A DNA stretch of 64,000 nucleotides from Butyricimonas faecihominis. Lineage in GTDB: Bacteria; Bacteroidota; Bacteroidia; Bacteroidales; Marinifilaceae. How positions within the stretch are numbered: position 1 is the first letter of the stretch; every line of letters begins with the position of its first letter. Below, piece by piece: positions 36,358-44,719 of the stretch. The stretch is taken from positions 3,415,880-3,479,879 of the forward strand of contig NZ_AP028155.1 in NCBI RefSeq assembly GCF_033096445.1, given 5' to 3'. The notes beneath the pieces are model-generated. The model did no database searches and had not been told where the DNA came from. It was given only the letters and a program-made list of their open reading frames with translations. Position numbers and translations under genes: made by a program.

Positions 36358-36538
36358 ATTTTATCAGTTATGCATTTCCCCTTGGACACCCCCGAGTTGC
36401 CGCTATACCCCGACCTGTTCACAATATGCGGTGGAGGCGTTACGGAAACACGGTCCGGTAAAAGGATTATTCCTTGCGATAAAACGGATATGTTCTTGCC
36501 ATCCATGGGGAGGTTCGGGCTACGATCCGGTGCCGTGA
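36290..36538 (+). CDS. yidD: Membrane protein insertion efficiency factor YidD
   Basis: An 82-residue UPF0161 protein starting at a GTG. It has an amphipathic N-terminus ([15 protein letters not shown]) and the signature [16 protein letters not shown], with Cys pairs and GGSGYDPVP at the end. It is thought to assist YidC-dependent membrane insertion. It overlaps rnpA by 68 bp in another frame. rpmH, dnaA and yidC, the usual neighbours, are not present. Confidence 0.94.
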   Translation: MLLKKLGAILKKIVVGILLIPIKFYQLCISPWTPPSCRYTPTCSQYAVEALRKHGPVKGLFLAIKRICSCHPWGGSGYDPVP

Positions 36539-36596
36539 AATTTGTTATTTTGTTGGATATATACTATTTTCGCTAGATTGTTATTAAAATAAGATT

Positions 36597-38246
36597 ATGA
36601 GAAAAAATACACGTGTAATTATCTTCATTTCGGGAGTCTTGTTACTGGCTTTCGGGATGCTTGGCTTGAAGGAAGACGATAAAAGATTCCAGATTAGTAA
36701 GGGATTGGATATTTTTGCCACGCTTTTCCGGGACGTGAATCTTTTTTACGTGGATGACGTGCAGCCGGAGAAAATGGTGCAGGACGGGATTGACGCCATG
36801 TTGAAGAAACTGGACCCCTACACGGTTTATTACCCGGAAACTAAGTTGGACGAGTTCAAGATGATGACGACGGGCGAATACGCCGGGATCGGTTCCGTGA
36901 TCGGTATGAAGGATGATTACGTGGTGATCCGCGAACCCTACAAGGGGTCTCCTTCTTACAAGGCCGGGTTACTTCCGGGTGATTTGATTCTGGCTGTTGA
37001 CGGGGAAAATATGAAGGGAAAGAATGTCGAGTACGTGAGTTCCCGTCTGAAAGGACAACCCGGTAAAGAGGTGGTGCTTAAATTGCAACGTGTCGGGGAA
37101 GAAAAGCCTTTGGAGAAGCGGGTTCTTCGGGAAGTCGTACAGGTTCCCAGTGTTCCTTACTACGGGATGCTGAATAACGAGATTGGGTACATCTATTTTA
37201 CCGGTTTCACGGATAAGGCTGCCGACGACGTGAGAAGTGCGATCATGGATTTGAAAAACCGGGGAGCGCAGTCCCTTGTTCTCGATCTTCGGGGTAACGG
37301 GGGTGGATTGCTGGATCAGGCAGTGGAGATTGCCAATTTCTTCCTGCCTAAAGGTTTCTTGATTGTAAGCACGAAAGGAAAGATGAAACAATGGGATAAG
37401 GAATATCGCACGACGAGAAATCCCTTGTTGCCGGATATGAAACTGGCCGTGCTGATCGATCGGGCATCTGCCTCAGCCTCGGAGATTCTTTCCGGTTCAT
37501 TGCAGGATTACGATCGGGCGGTTGTAATTGGTGAACGTTCATTCGGCAAGGGATTGGTGCAGACTACCCGTGATCTGGTCTATAACACGAAATTAAAGGT
37601 AACCACGGCGAAATATTATATTCCTAGCGGACGCTGTATTCAAGCGGTAGATTATTCCCACCGTAATCCGGATGGTAGCGTGGGTACGATTCCCGATTCT
37701 TTAATGAAACCCTTTAAAACGAAAGCTGGGAGAACGGTGTATGACGGTGGTGGTATCACGCCGGACGTGAAGATTGAACCGGAGAAATACGCTAAAGTAA
37801 CCCAAGAACTGGTGTTGCAGGATATGATCTTTGATTTTGTTAATGAATATGCGGCAACTCATCCCACGATTGCAGCTCCTTCTGAATTTGTTTTGTCGGA
37901 TGAATTGTTCAACGAGTTCAAGGAATACTTGAAAAAGCGTGAATTTGAATACGAGACAGCCTCCCAGCTTGTTCTGGAAAGATTGGTAAAGGCAACTCAA
38001 GACGAGAAATACTATGATCAGGTGTCCAGTCAGGTAGAGCAATTGAAGAATAGTCTCGGACACTCTATTGATCGGGATTTGGATGTTTTCAAGAAAGAGA
38101 TTTCCGATATATTGTCCGACCAGTTGATGGAACGTTATTACATGCAAGAGGGTGTGATAGAGTATCATATCCGTAATGACAAGGATATAGCTAAGGCGCT
38201 GGAGGTTTTGTCGAACAATGAAGAGTATCAAAAAATATTGAAGTAG
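36597..38246 (+). CDS. S41 C-terminal processing protease
   Basis: A 549-residue CtpA-like protease. It has an N-terminal membrane anchor (residues 6-24), a PDZ domain (about 85-180, GEYAGIGSVIGMKDDYVV, PGDLILAVDGENM) and a tail-specific protease domain with the catalytic Ser near 292 (DRASASASEIL) and Lys near 315 (SFGKGLVQ). The C-terminal 150 residues are helical, as in Bacteroidetes members. It cleaves periplasmic proteins at their C-termini. A hairpin follows the stop, then tRNA-Gln. Confidence 0.95.
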   Translation: MRKNTRVIIFISGVLLLAFGMLGLKEDDKRFQISKGLDIFATLFRDVNLFYVDDVQPEKMVQDGIDAMLKKLDPYTVYYPETKLDEFKMMTTGEYAGIGSVIGMKDDYVVIREPYKGSPSYKAGLLPGDLILAVDGENMKGKNVEYVSSRLKGQPGKEVVLKLQRVGEEKPLEKRVLREVVQVPSVPYYGMLNNEIGYIYFTGFTDKAADDVRSAIMDLKNRGAQSLVLDLRGNGGGLLDQAVEIANFFLPKGFLIVSTKGKMKQWDKEYRTTRNPLLPDMKLAVLIDRASASASEILSGSLQDYDRAVVIGERSFGKGLVQTTRDLVYNTKLKVTTAKYYIPSGRCIQAVDYSHRNPDGSVGTIPDSLMKPFKTKAGRTVYDGGGITPDVKIEPEKYAKVTQELVLQDMIFDFVNEYAATHPTIAAPSEFVLSDELFNEFKEYLKKREFEYETASQLVLERLVKATQDEKYYDQVSSQVEQLKNSLGHSIDRDLDVFKKEISDILSDQLMERYYMQEGVIEYHIRNDKDIAKALEVLSNNEEYQKILK

Positions 38247-38259
38247 CATGAAAAAATAG

Positions 38260-38293
38260 ATAGTAGTTTTTTGAAATCCCAAAAAACTACTAT
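38260..38293 (+). terminator. Hairpin after the S41 gene, overlapping the tRNA promoter
   Basis: ATAGTAGTTTTTT (38260-38272) and its exact complement (38281-38293) form a 13-bp stem with an 8-base loop. The 3' arm runs into TATCTTTG (38291-38298), a perfect -7 box for the tRNA gene, so terminator and promoter overlap. Confidence 0.65.
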
Positions 38294-38315
38294 CTTTGCA
38301 CCGCAATAAAACAAT

Positions 38316-38386
38316 TGCCCTATTGTGTAATGGTAGCACTACAGATTCTGGTTCTGTCTGTCTGGGTTCGAATCCTAGTGGGGCAA
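38316..38386 (+). tRNA. tRNA-Gln (anticodon CTG)
   Basis: A 71-nt cloverleaf without encoded CCA: acceptor TGCCCTA/TGGGGCA, D stem GTGT/GCAC, anticodon stem ACAGA/TCTGT with loop TTCTGGT (anticodon CTG), T stem CTGGG/CCTAG with loop TTCGAAT, discriminator A. Its 3' 14 bases form part of a 17-bp direct repeat that recurs at 46296-46312, so the gene is the attachment site of the integrated element and is kept intact by it. Confidence 0.93.
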
Positions 38387-38389
38387 CAA
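38373..38389. repeat. attL (tRNA 3' end)
   Basis: TCCTAGTGGGGCAACAA, identical to 46296-46312. It covers the T-arm 3' half, the acceptor 3' strand and three further bases of tRNA-Gln. Confidence 0.88.
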
Positions 38390-38397
38390 CATGAAGA

Positions 38398-38437
38398 AAA
38401 CCCTTATAGTTGGAAAACTGTGAGGGTTTGTTTTTTT
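38398..38437 (+). terminator. tRNA-Gln terminator carried by the element
   Basis: AAACCCT and AGGGTTT (inner arms ATAGTT/AACTGT) and a seven-T run, 11 bp after the tRNA. Because it lies inside the element, it replaces the host's own terminator, which is now displaced to 46321-46351 and has the same design. Confidence 0.85.
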
Positions 38438-38534
38438 AATGAAATTTGTTGATTATCAGTGCTGTTACTTCTCTTTTCTATTTTGTCTGAATGATCTGTG
38501 ATATTAGGATTAAGGGATAATTTGATGTAGTTCT

Positions 38535-38587
38535 AGTATCATTTTAGGTATCATTTGTTGTTTTGGACAATAATTTTCAGTATCATA
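38535..38587. repeat. Arm-type repeats at the left end of the element
   Basis: AGTATCATT (38535-38543), GGTATCATT (38547-38555) and AGTATCATA (38579-38587) lie between attL and the integrase gene. Two further GGTATCATT copies lie at the other end of the element (46219, 46231). Their place and spacing fit binding sites for the integrase arm domain. Confidence 0.55.
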
Positions 38588-38625
38588 TTAGTATTCTAAT
38601 TATCAGTATTTTATAAAATATCATT

Positions 38626-39594
38626 ATGATAAAAAGAATAAATATATCATTTTTTAGGTGGAAATCCAGAGGAAATTCTAAAGGTCAAGCACCTATTTAT
38701 TGTAGGCTAAAATCAGATGTTGTTATAAAACAATTTACAACAGGGATGAGCATTTTAGAGAGGGATTGGGATAATGTAAAGCAAAGAGCCAAGCCAAGAT
38801 ATTTTGGATCAGAGAGAATAAATAATCATTTAAACATGATTGTTAAGAAATTGACTGATATAGAGGATAAATTGATATTGGAAGAAGTTGATGATATTGT
38901 TGAGATGGTTTATAATCTTTATACAGGCAAGGACACTTCAACTCATTTTTTCATTCAATTATTCCAGAAAAGATATGAAGTTGCATCTAAAATGGAGGGA
39001 ATAAAATTTGCAAAATATACTCTTTGGAAATTTAGGCACATAATGGAACAGACCCAAGAATATATCAAATGGAAGTACAAACAGGAAGATATTCCATTAC
39101 TCAAAATAGATTCTTCTTTTGTTTTGGGGTTTGAAGAGTATTTATTGTTAGAGAAAGGATTGGCTCCTATTACAGTGAATAAGGTCTTGCAGAGGGTAAA
39201 ACAGATCATCCAATATGGAATTAAATGTGATTACATGAAAGTTGATCCATTTGTTGAGTATAAGCCATTGAAAACAGAGAAAGAACTAGTTTTCTTGACA
39301 GAGGAAGAACTTGATTTGTTGGAAAATTATCAATTTGCACAAGATAGATTGGCTAGGGTGAGAGATCTATATTTGTTTAGTGTTTATACAGGATTGGCAT
39401 ACCATGAGGCATTTTCATTGAAAAAAAAGCATATTATCAAAGGATTTGATAAGGAACTTTGGATAAGTATGAAGAGGGGAAAAACAGGTAAAGATTTTGA
39501 AGTGCCATTGTTACCCAAGGCCATAGAAATTATTAAAAAATATGGTGAATTGGATAGTGATGATTCTTATGTTTTACCTAGGGTGAGTAACTAA
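38626..39594 (+). pseudogene. Tyrosine recombinase/integrase, C-terminally truncated
   Basis: A 322-residue product with the N-terminal Arm-like domain of Bacteroidetes integrases (about 1-90, KSRGNSKGQAPIYCRLKSDV), a SAM-like core-binding domain (about 105-215) and the first half of the catalytic domain (FSVYTGLAYHEAFSLK, ISMKRGKTGKDFEVPLL). It stops at YVLPRVSN, where relatives continue with about 80 residues bearing the HxxR and Tyr nucleophile. Those are missing, so it should be inactive. The open frame of the next gene begins at the same point (39587), which suggests a deletion that joined the two genes. All Arg codons are AGA/AGG. Confidence 0.85.
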
Positions 39595-39679
39595 ACCAGA
39601 ATGGATTAGCAATATAGATGAATCTCCTTACCATGTTATACAGGAGGTTAATCCAGCAAATAAAGAGGAATATAAGATT

Positions 39680-41740
39680 TTGAAATTTAATGGAGCTAAA
39701 ATTAAAAAAGATTTTGAGCTAGTTACTAGAGTGAAGAGGTTAGAAGATGATGAAAATAAAATTAAAGTTATAGAGTTTAACATGGAGGGGAAGAAGTATC
39801 TGGGAGATGTGTTGGATAGTATTCCTTTTGGTATCTTAAACAAGAATAGAACAGGAGTAGGAGCTACAACTCTAGAAATTGAGGCTAAAAGAAATTCCAT
39901 AATTGTTTGCCCTAATAAGTCACTAGCATATTCAAAATCAAAGTCAAGACCAGATGGTTTATTACAATATGTTGGTAGTCCTATTGGTGATATTACTTCT
40001 AGTACTTCCCCAAAAGATATTGAGGATTATATTGATGAGATTAATCAGAAAATATCAGATGGAGAGGATGTGTACAAGAAATTTTTAGTTGTTGCAGATA
40101 GTTTGCATAAAGTATATGAAGTAATTGCAACAAAAAAGAAATCTCTTGAATCTTATTTTCTTTTAGTGGATGAAGTGGACATGATTCAATCTGATGCCAC
40201 ATACAGGCCAAAATTAGAAGATGTTATTGATTATTATTTTAAATTTCCTCCATCTAATAGGGCTTTAGTTTCTGCAACAATCAAAGATTTTACTCATGAT
40301 CAGGTGCAAGAAGAACCAATGTTGGTTGCCAAGTATAATGATAAAGAAGAGAGACAAACCCCCTATCAAGTAATTCATACTAATAATCCTAATTTGATAG
40401 TGGCAGGGTATATTCAAGAAAGACATGGTGATGGAGAAAAAATAGTAATTGCCTATAATTCAATAACAGATATAAATGAAATCATACTCTTATTGCCAGA
40501 AGAATTAAGGAGTAGATGTGGTGTATTATGTAGTGAAGAGAGTAAAGGTAAAGTGAAAGATTATTATGTGGAACTAGTAGATAAGAAGTTGGAAAAGGAT
40601 ATTACTTTCATGACTTGTGTTTACTTTGTTGGAGTTGACATAAATGAGGGATTTCAGCTAGTTTCAGTTGTAAATGCTGATGTTCCTTATACTTTATTAT
40701 CCCTTGATAGGTTAACCCAGATAAGAGGTAGATGCAGACATAAAGAAGGGGTGATAACTGAAACTATTTACTATTCCACTAAAGATTCCAGCAAATACAA
40801 GTTTGGAAATCTTAAAATGGATGAATACAGGAGTAGGCTATTAAAGAAGGCAGACAAGATCATGCAACTTTATAGTACAATGAATGGTTTTATTGAGGAA
40901 GAAGGGGAAATGAAGGATGAATTTAAGAGTTTGTTTGATAAGGTTAAACCTGCAATCCAAAGCTATGCAACAGAAACAATGGGAAGTTTAGAAGTAAGTT
41001 TGACTAGAATAGATATAGATAAAAACTATAAAATATCCTATTTTAATATAGATGCACTTGTGGAGATGTTTGATTTGCTGAATAATTTGTATTATAAAAA
41101 GGGTAAGTTAGAGGAAGAGTGTGGAGTAGGAATTGGTGATACAATATACCTTGAATTTACAGAAGAGCAGGAGAGATGCAGAAGAATAGTACAGGGTGAT
41201 AAAAAGGAGAGAAAACATGAATTAATGGAAGTTGCTAAGGAAAAAATATTGATACTTAGCAATGAAGATAGATTGACAAAGGAAGAAATTGAGCAGTTGA
41301 AGAGAGAGAAGGGACAAAAGGATATTGAAAGATATTATGATTGGGTGATAGATCTTTATGAATATGTGGAAATAAATGAGTTGTTATCTTTCCTTGGTAA
41401 AGATCCAGAGTCAAGAGAATATAGAAATTATAAAAATGGGGTTATATTTAAGGCATTGGAAGATACTAATCTTTTTAAAGCTGCATTATTAACAAGATTT
41501 CCTGTATCTGAAACTTATTATTCAACTAATGATATAAAAGCATTTGTAGGTGAGAAGGTTGAAGAATGCTTGCATAGAAAAGTGGATAATGAAAATGTAT
41601 TAACTAAATTATTTAAATCATTCTTTACAACTAAAAAAGGTAGAGGATATAAAGTACTTAATGTAGGTAATGATAAATATCCTAATCCTATTAAAAGAAT
41701 AAGTACAAATGAAACATATAGATATTTTGATATAGAATAA
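39680..41740 (+). CDS. SF2 helicase-like ATPase, possibly lacking its N-terminus
   Basis: A 686-residue protein with helicase-like order: a degenerate P-loop (NRTGVGATTLEIEAK, no GKT), a DEAH-like box (LLVDEVDMI, near 165), SAT (VSATIKDF, near 195) and a motif VI-like TQIRGRCRH (near 350). The C-terminal half is helical and charged. I recall similar proteins in Bacteroidetes mobile elements, but the function is unproven; replication of the element is a guess. The TTG at 39680 is the first start codon, yet the frame is open and protein-like back to 39587 (TKPEWISNIDESPYHVIQEV), where it meets the truncated integrase. The true N-terminus was probably lost. Confidence 0.7.
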   Translation: MKFNGAKIKKDFELVTRVKRLEDDENKIKVIEFNMEGKKYLGDVLDSIPFGILNKNRTGVGATTLEIEAKRNSIIVCPNKSLAYSKSKSRPDGLLQYVGSPIGDITSSTSPKDIEDYIDEINQKISDGEDVYKKFLVVADSLHKVYEVIATKKKSLESYFLLVDEVDMIQSDATYRPKLEDVIDYYFKFPPSNRALVSATIKDFTHDQVQEEPMLVAKYNDKEERQTPYQVIHTNNPNLIVAGYIQERHGDGEKIVIAYNSITDINEIILLLPEELRSRCGVLCSEESKGKVKDYYVELVDKKLEKDITFMTCVYFVGVDINEGFQLVSVVNADVPYTLLSLDRLTQIRGRCRHKEGVITETIYYSTKDSSKYKFGNLKMDEYRSRLLKKADKIMQLYSTMNGFIEEEGEMKDEFKSLFDKVKPAIQSYATETMGSLEVSLTRIDIDKNYKISYFNIDALVEMFDLLNNLYYKKGKLEEECGVGIGDTIYLEFTEEQERCRRIVQGDKKERKHELMEVAKEKILILSNEDRLTKEEIEQLKREKGQKDIERYYDWVIDLYEYVEINELLSFLGKDPESREYRNYKNGVIFKALEDTNLFKAALLTRFPVSETYYSTNDIKAFVGEKVEECLHRKVDNENVLTKLFKSFFTTKKGRGYKVLNVGNDKYPNPIKRISTNETYRYFDIE

Positions 41741-41808
41741 ATTTGAATATAATAATTAAAGTATATATTTATATAAACTATATAATCTCAATAAAAAACA
41801 AACATCAT

Positions 41809-41855
41809 TTTCCATGTTTTGGTTACAAAATTTAAATATAGCTGAAACATGGAAA
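41809..41855. promoter_or_regulatory. 11-bp inverted repeat over the radC start
   Basis: TTTCCATGTTT (41809-41819) and its exact complement AAACATGGAAA (41845-41855) are 25 bp apart. The right half contains the ATG of the RadC-like gene. It could be an operator, or an RNA hairpin that hides the start codon. Confidence 0.5.
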
Positions 41856-42382
41856 CACTAGAAAAATTACTAAATGTGGCAGAAGTTGAACTGTCTTACA
41901 AGTGCCACATAAAACCAGCAGACAGGATAAAGATTTCAGATGAGAAAGATGTGTATTCACTAGCCAGAAGTCTCCTAGAAGATAGGATAGAACACCATGA
42001 AGAGATGTATATGGTGTTACTAGATCAAGCACTAAAGGTATTGGGTGTGGCTCTAGTAAGTAAAGGTGGGATTAGTAACACTGTGGTTGATCTTAGGATC
42101 ATATTTCAAGCTGCAATTCTTGCTAATGCAAGCAGGATAATTCTAGTTCACAATCATCCCTCTGGCAATCTTAAACCAAGCCTGCAGGATGACAAGATCA
42201 CCAAAAGAGTTTATCAAGTTGCATCCATCCTAGGAATAGAATTAACTGATCACCTGATCATTTCAGAAGAAAGTTATTATAGCTATGGAATTGAAGACAG
42301 GATAGATGTGATGAATCCTAGCAGGGATGATTATTCTTCACCATTTTTGAATCTGGATGAGATTGTCTTGCCAATTCATTAA
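41849..42382 (+). CDS. RadC-family JAB/MPN-domain protein
   Basis: A 177-residue protein with the JAMM metal motif HNHPSGNLKPSLQDD (residues about 101-115: HxH, then Ser and Asp) and the usual LLDQALKVLGVALVSKGG and HLIISEESYYSY segments. The N-terminal helix-hairpin-helix of chromosomal RadC is absent, as is usual in copies carried by Bacteroidetes mobile elements. The biochemical role is not settled; a metal-dependent hydrolase fold is expected. It stands alone between two gene-free stretches. Confidence 0.9.
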   Translation: METLEKLLNVAEVELSYKCHIKPADRIKISDEKDVYSLARSLLEDRIEHHEEMYMVLLDQALKVLGVALVSKGGISNTVVDLRIIFQAAILANASRIILVHNHPSGNLKPSLQDDKITKRVYQVASILGIELTDHLIISEESYYSYGIEDRIDVMNPSRDDYSSPFLNLDEIVLPIH

Positions 42383-43102
42383 AGAGTGTTAAAACATGGC
42401 AAATAAGGCCTCAAATCCTTGATTTAAGCCACTTTCTCCTCCTTTTCATAGGACTCTCTTCATCATTCATAAAAATGGCAATATAAAGCCTAATTAGCCT
42501 TATTTTAATCATGTAATTTTGGAAGAAGTGGAGGAATTGTCCCAGATATTTTTAAATGATTATTATATATAAAAATGAAAACAAGTGGGACAATGTTGCA
42601 CATAGATGTATATAATATACTAAACTAAGTGCAACAAGCATTCAAATCTTCTCCACCCTATGATGGTACAGTTCTAATTTTTACCTTTATATAGAATTAG
42701 ACCTGTACACCATCTTAAGAAAAAGAGAAGATATTTTACTCTTTAATGTGAATTAGATTTATTTTTGTAATACAACATCCCATGAGGGCATTTGTTTATA
42801 ATGCTGAATATATTTACTTTTGTATTGCTGGAGTGAGAGATCATGTCTAGCAAACATATTGAAATGTAGAAAGCATTAGCTTATCCTGACTTTAGAGAAT
42901 CTGGTAAATTTTAGAAAGGTGCAGGGATAGTGACAAATGCTCAACTTGCCATATATATAATCAATATATATAAGGTCAAGCATGGGATGTTATTATCTGT
43001 ACCTTGGGTTTACCAGAACCTTCTAAAGTGGATAATCTCAATTCCCATGCTTTCTTTGTATAATGACCTTTGGGGAATTGGAGGTACATATATTCAAATT
43101 AA
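42383..43102. other. 720-bp gene-free region with nested inverted repeats
   Basis: I see no convincing gene. It holds three inverted structures: GTTGCAC/GTGCAAC (42595-42601, 42629-42635); a long imperfect hairpin at 42662-42714 (GATGGTACAG and TCTAATT with partners AATTAGA and CTGTACACCATC); and a nested pair at 42972-43070 (AAGGTCA/TGACCTT outside, AAGCATGGGA/TCCCATGCTT inside, sharing one base on the left). The first recurs at 46075-46115. Structured RNA, an origin of transfer or replication, or regulator sites are all possible. A 64-codon frame at 42930-43124 is probably chance. Confidence 0.5.
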
Positions 43103-43714
43103 ATGGAAGATGAAACATATCTAGCAATTTATTATGATGATTCCAATCAAAAAATCAAAACTAGTATTAGTGAAATTGAGGGGTGGTTACAAAACATCAA
43201 TGTCAATAAAGAGCATCTATCTAAATTCATTTATTATAGATTATACTCTAGGTATTTGAAACCATTCCAATTTGATTGCTGTGAATATAAAAATTACTTT
43301 AAAAATGGTTTTTCCATGCTTGCCAATTACTGCCTTTTAATAGAGGCAATTCAATCATTCAAAGAAGGTTTAAAAAACAGCAATGGCAAAGGGAATAAAT
43401 TATTTGGAGATTTTTTTGAAGAAGAAGATAAGTATTTTTCTGAACTAAAGAATCTTGGAAATAAATTTTATAAAAATGTGAGGTGTGGTATATTACATCA
43501 AGGAGAAACTTTACATGGTTGGAAGGTCACAAGAAGTGAAACAGCACCTTTATTTGACAGTTCAACTAAAACTATTAATGCTACAAAATTTGGAAAACAA
43601 ATGAAAAAGGTGCTAGAAAATTACAGGCAAAAATTGGAAGAATCAGATGCAAATACTCCTATATGGGAATGTTGCAAAAGGAAATTAAATTATGTAATCA
43701 ATAATTGCAAGTAA
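43103..43714 (+). CDS. HEPN-like protein of unknown function
   Basis: A 203-residue, mostly helical protein. Around residues 126-131 it has RCGILH, which fits the Rx4H signature of HEPN domains, in a setting (FYKNVRCGILHQGETLHGWK) I recall from uncharacterised bacterial HEPN-like families. HEPN proteins are often RNases in defence or toxin systems, but no antitoxin or other defence gene is adjacent. It may be cargo of the element. It is followed after 4 bp by a lipoprotein gene. The function is inferred from one motif. Confidence 0.55.
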   Translation: MEDETYLAIYYDDSNQKIKTSISEIEGWLQNINVNKEHLSKFIYYRLYSRYLKPFQFDCCEYKNYFKNGFSMLANYCLLIEAIQSFKEGLKNSNGKGNKLFGDFFEEEDKYFSELKNLGNKFYKNVRCGILHQGETLHGWKVTRSETAPLFDSSTKTINATKFGKQMKKVLENYRQKLEESDANTPIWECCKRKLNYVINNCK

Positions 43715-43718
43715 AATT

Positions 43719-44696
43719 ATGAAGAAGTATTCAATTCTATTTATGGCTATTGCCACAATGTTATTCATCTCATGTTCAAAAGATGATAATGATTATGAAG
43801 ATGGAACATGGAGTACTGTTGAGATAGCTTTTGATGTTACTAAACCTCCCATGACAATTAAATTATCAAATTCAACAGCAGATCTTTATATCCATACCCA
43901 ATGGGGAGATGGCAGTAGCTCAGAAAATATATATGAGCACACATATACAACAGCAGGGAGGTACAATATTGTTGTAAAAGCAAGAAACATGAAAGTTTTC
44001 AATATTCACTATAATTACAGTTCAATTCATTTTAAAGATTGTCCAGATTTAATACATAACAATATCACTCTAGATGGTACAACTGACAATTCACTTACTG
44101 TTCCCAAAGTTGTAAAATTTGAAAATTGCCCCAAATTAACTACTATACTACTTGAGCTACAAAAAGTAACAAATCTTGAAATTGAAAATTGTCCCAAACT
44201 TGAAACATTGGATTGCAGTGTACATCAACTTCAGTCTCTTAATCTAGATTGTCCAGCACTCACAAAACTAGATTGTTCAATGGGACCATTAGAAGAGTTA
44301 AATTTGAAAAATTTTCCTTTATTGGAATCTTTAAATTGTTCTTATAATCAACTCAAAAATATAGATTTAAAAAATAATGATAAACTCAAAGAAGTTGATT
44401 GTTCTTGGAATCAATTCAGTAACATAACCTTCAAAGGCTTGGACAAACTAAAAGATATTAATTGCTCCAATAATCAACTAACTACATTAAATGTAGAAGA
44501 TTGCTATGAATTAAAAGAATTGAATTGCAAATTCAATAAATTGACAGAATTAGATCTTAGTGATAATACAAAATTATATTCTTTCATTTGTTTAGATAAT
44601 CCAATACAAACAATTTGGGTATGGGAAGGGTTTAGATCCATTGATGTTGAGTGGAGTATTCCTTATTATGGGGCAGAATACAAAGTAAAGCAATAA
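43719..44696 (+). CDS. Leucine-rich-repeat lipoprotein
   Basis: A 325-residue lipoprotein: signal peptide with lipobox (LFISCSKD), a PKD-like strand region (about 45-95, WGDGSSSENIYEHTYTTAGR), then seven or eight leucine-rich repeats of about 21 residues (about 110-300), with the pattern LxxLNCSxNQLxxLDL. It is probably exposed at the cell surface and binds a partner. Such proteins are frequent surface cargo in Bacteroidetes. It forms a pair with the next lipoprotein. Codon use is CG-free. Confidence 0.88.
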   Translation: MKKYSILFMAIATMLFISCSKDDNDYEDGTWSTVEIAFDVTKPPMTIKLSNSTADLYIHTQWGDGSSSENIYEHTYTTAGRYNIVVKARNMKVFNIHYNYSSIHFKDCPDLIHNNITLDGTTDNSLTVPKVVKFENCPKLTTILLELQKVTNLEIENCPKLETLDCSVHQLQSLNLDCPALTKLDCSMGPLEELNLKNFPLLESLNCSYNQLKNIDLKNNDKLKEVDCSWNQFSNITFKGLDKLKDINCSNNQLTTLNVEDCYELKELNCKFNKLTELDLSDNTKLYSFICLDNPIQTIWVWEGFRSIDVEWSIPYYGAEYKVKQ

Positions 44697-44719
44697 TATC
44701 ATATTTAAATTTTATCATA

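Noticed and set aside
39580-39600. Programmed frameshift fusing integrase and helicase-like protein
   Set aside because: No slippery sequence or stimulatory structure is seen, and the integrase would still lack its catalytic C-terminus; a deletion is simpler.
42930-43124. 64-codon frame from a GTG before the HEPN-like gene
   Set aside because: It overlaps the nested inverted repeat and the start of the next gene, has no recognisable pattern, and its composition is what the AT-rich DNA would give by chance.
43719-44696. Tandem DNA repeat
   Set aside because: The repetition is at protein level (leucine-rich repeats) with diverged DNA.
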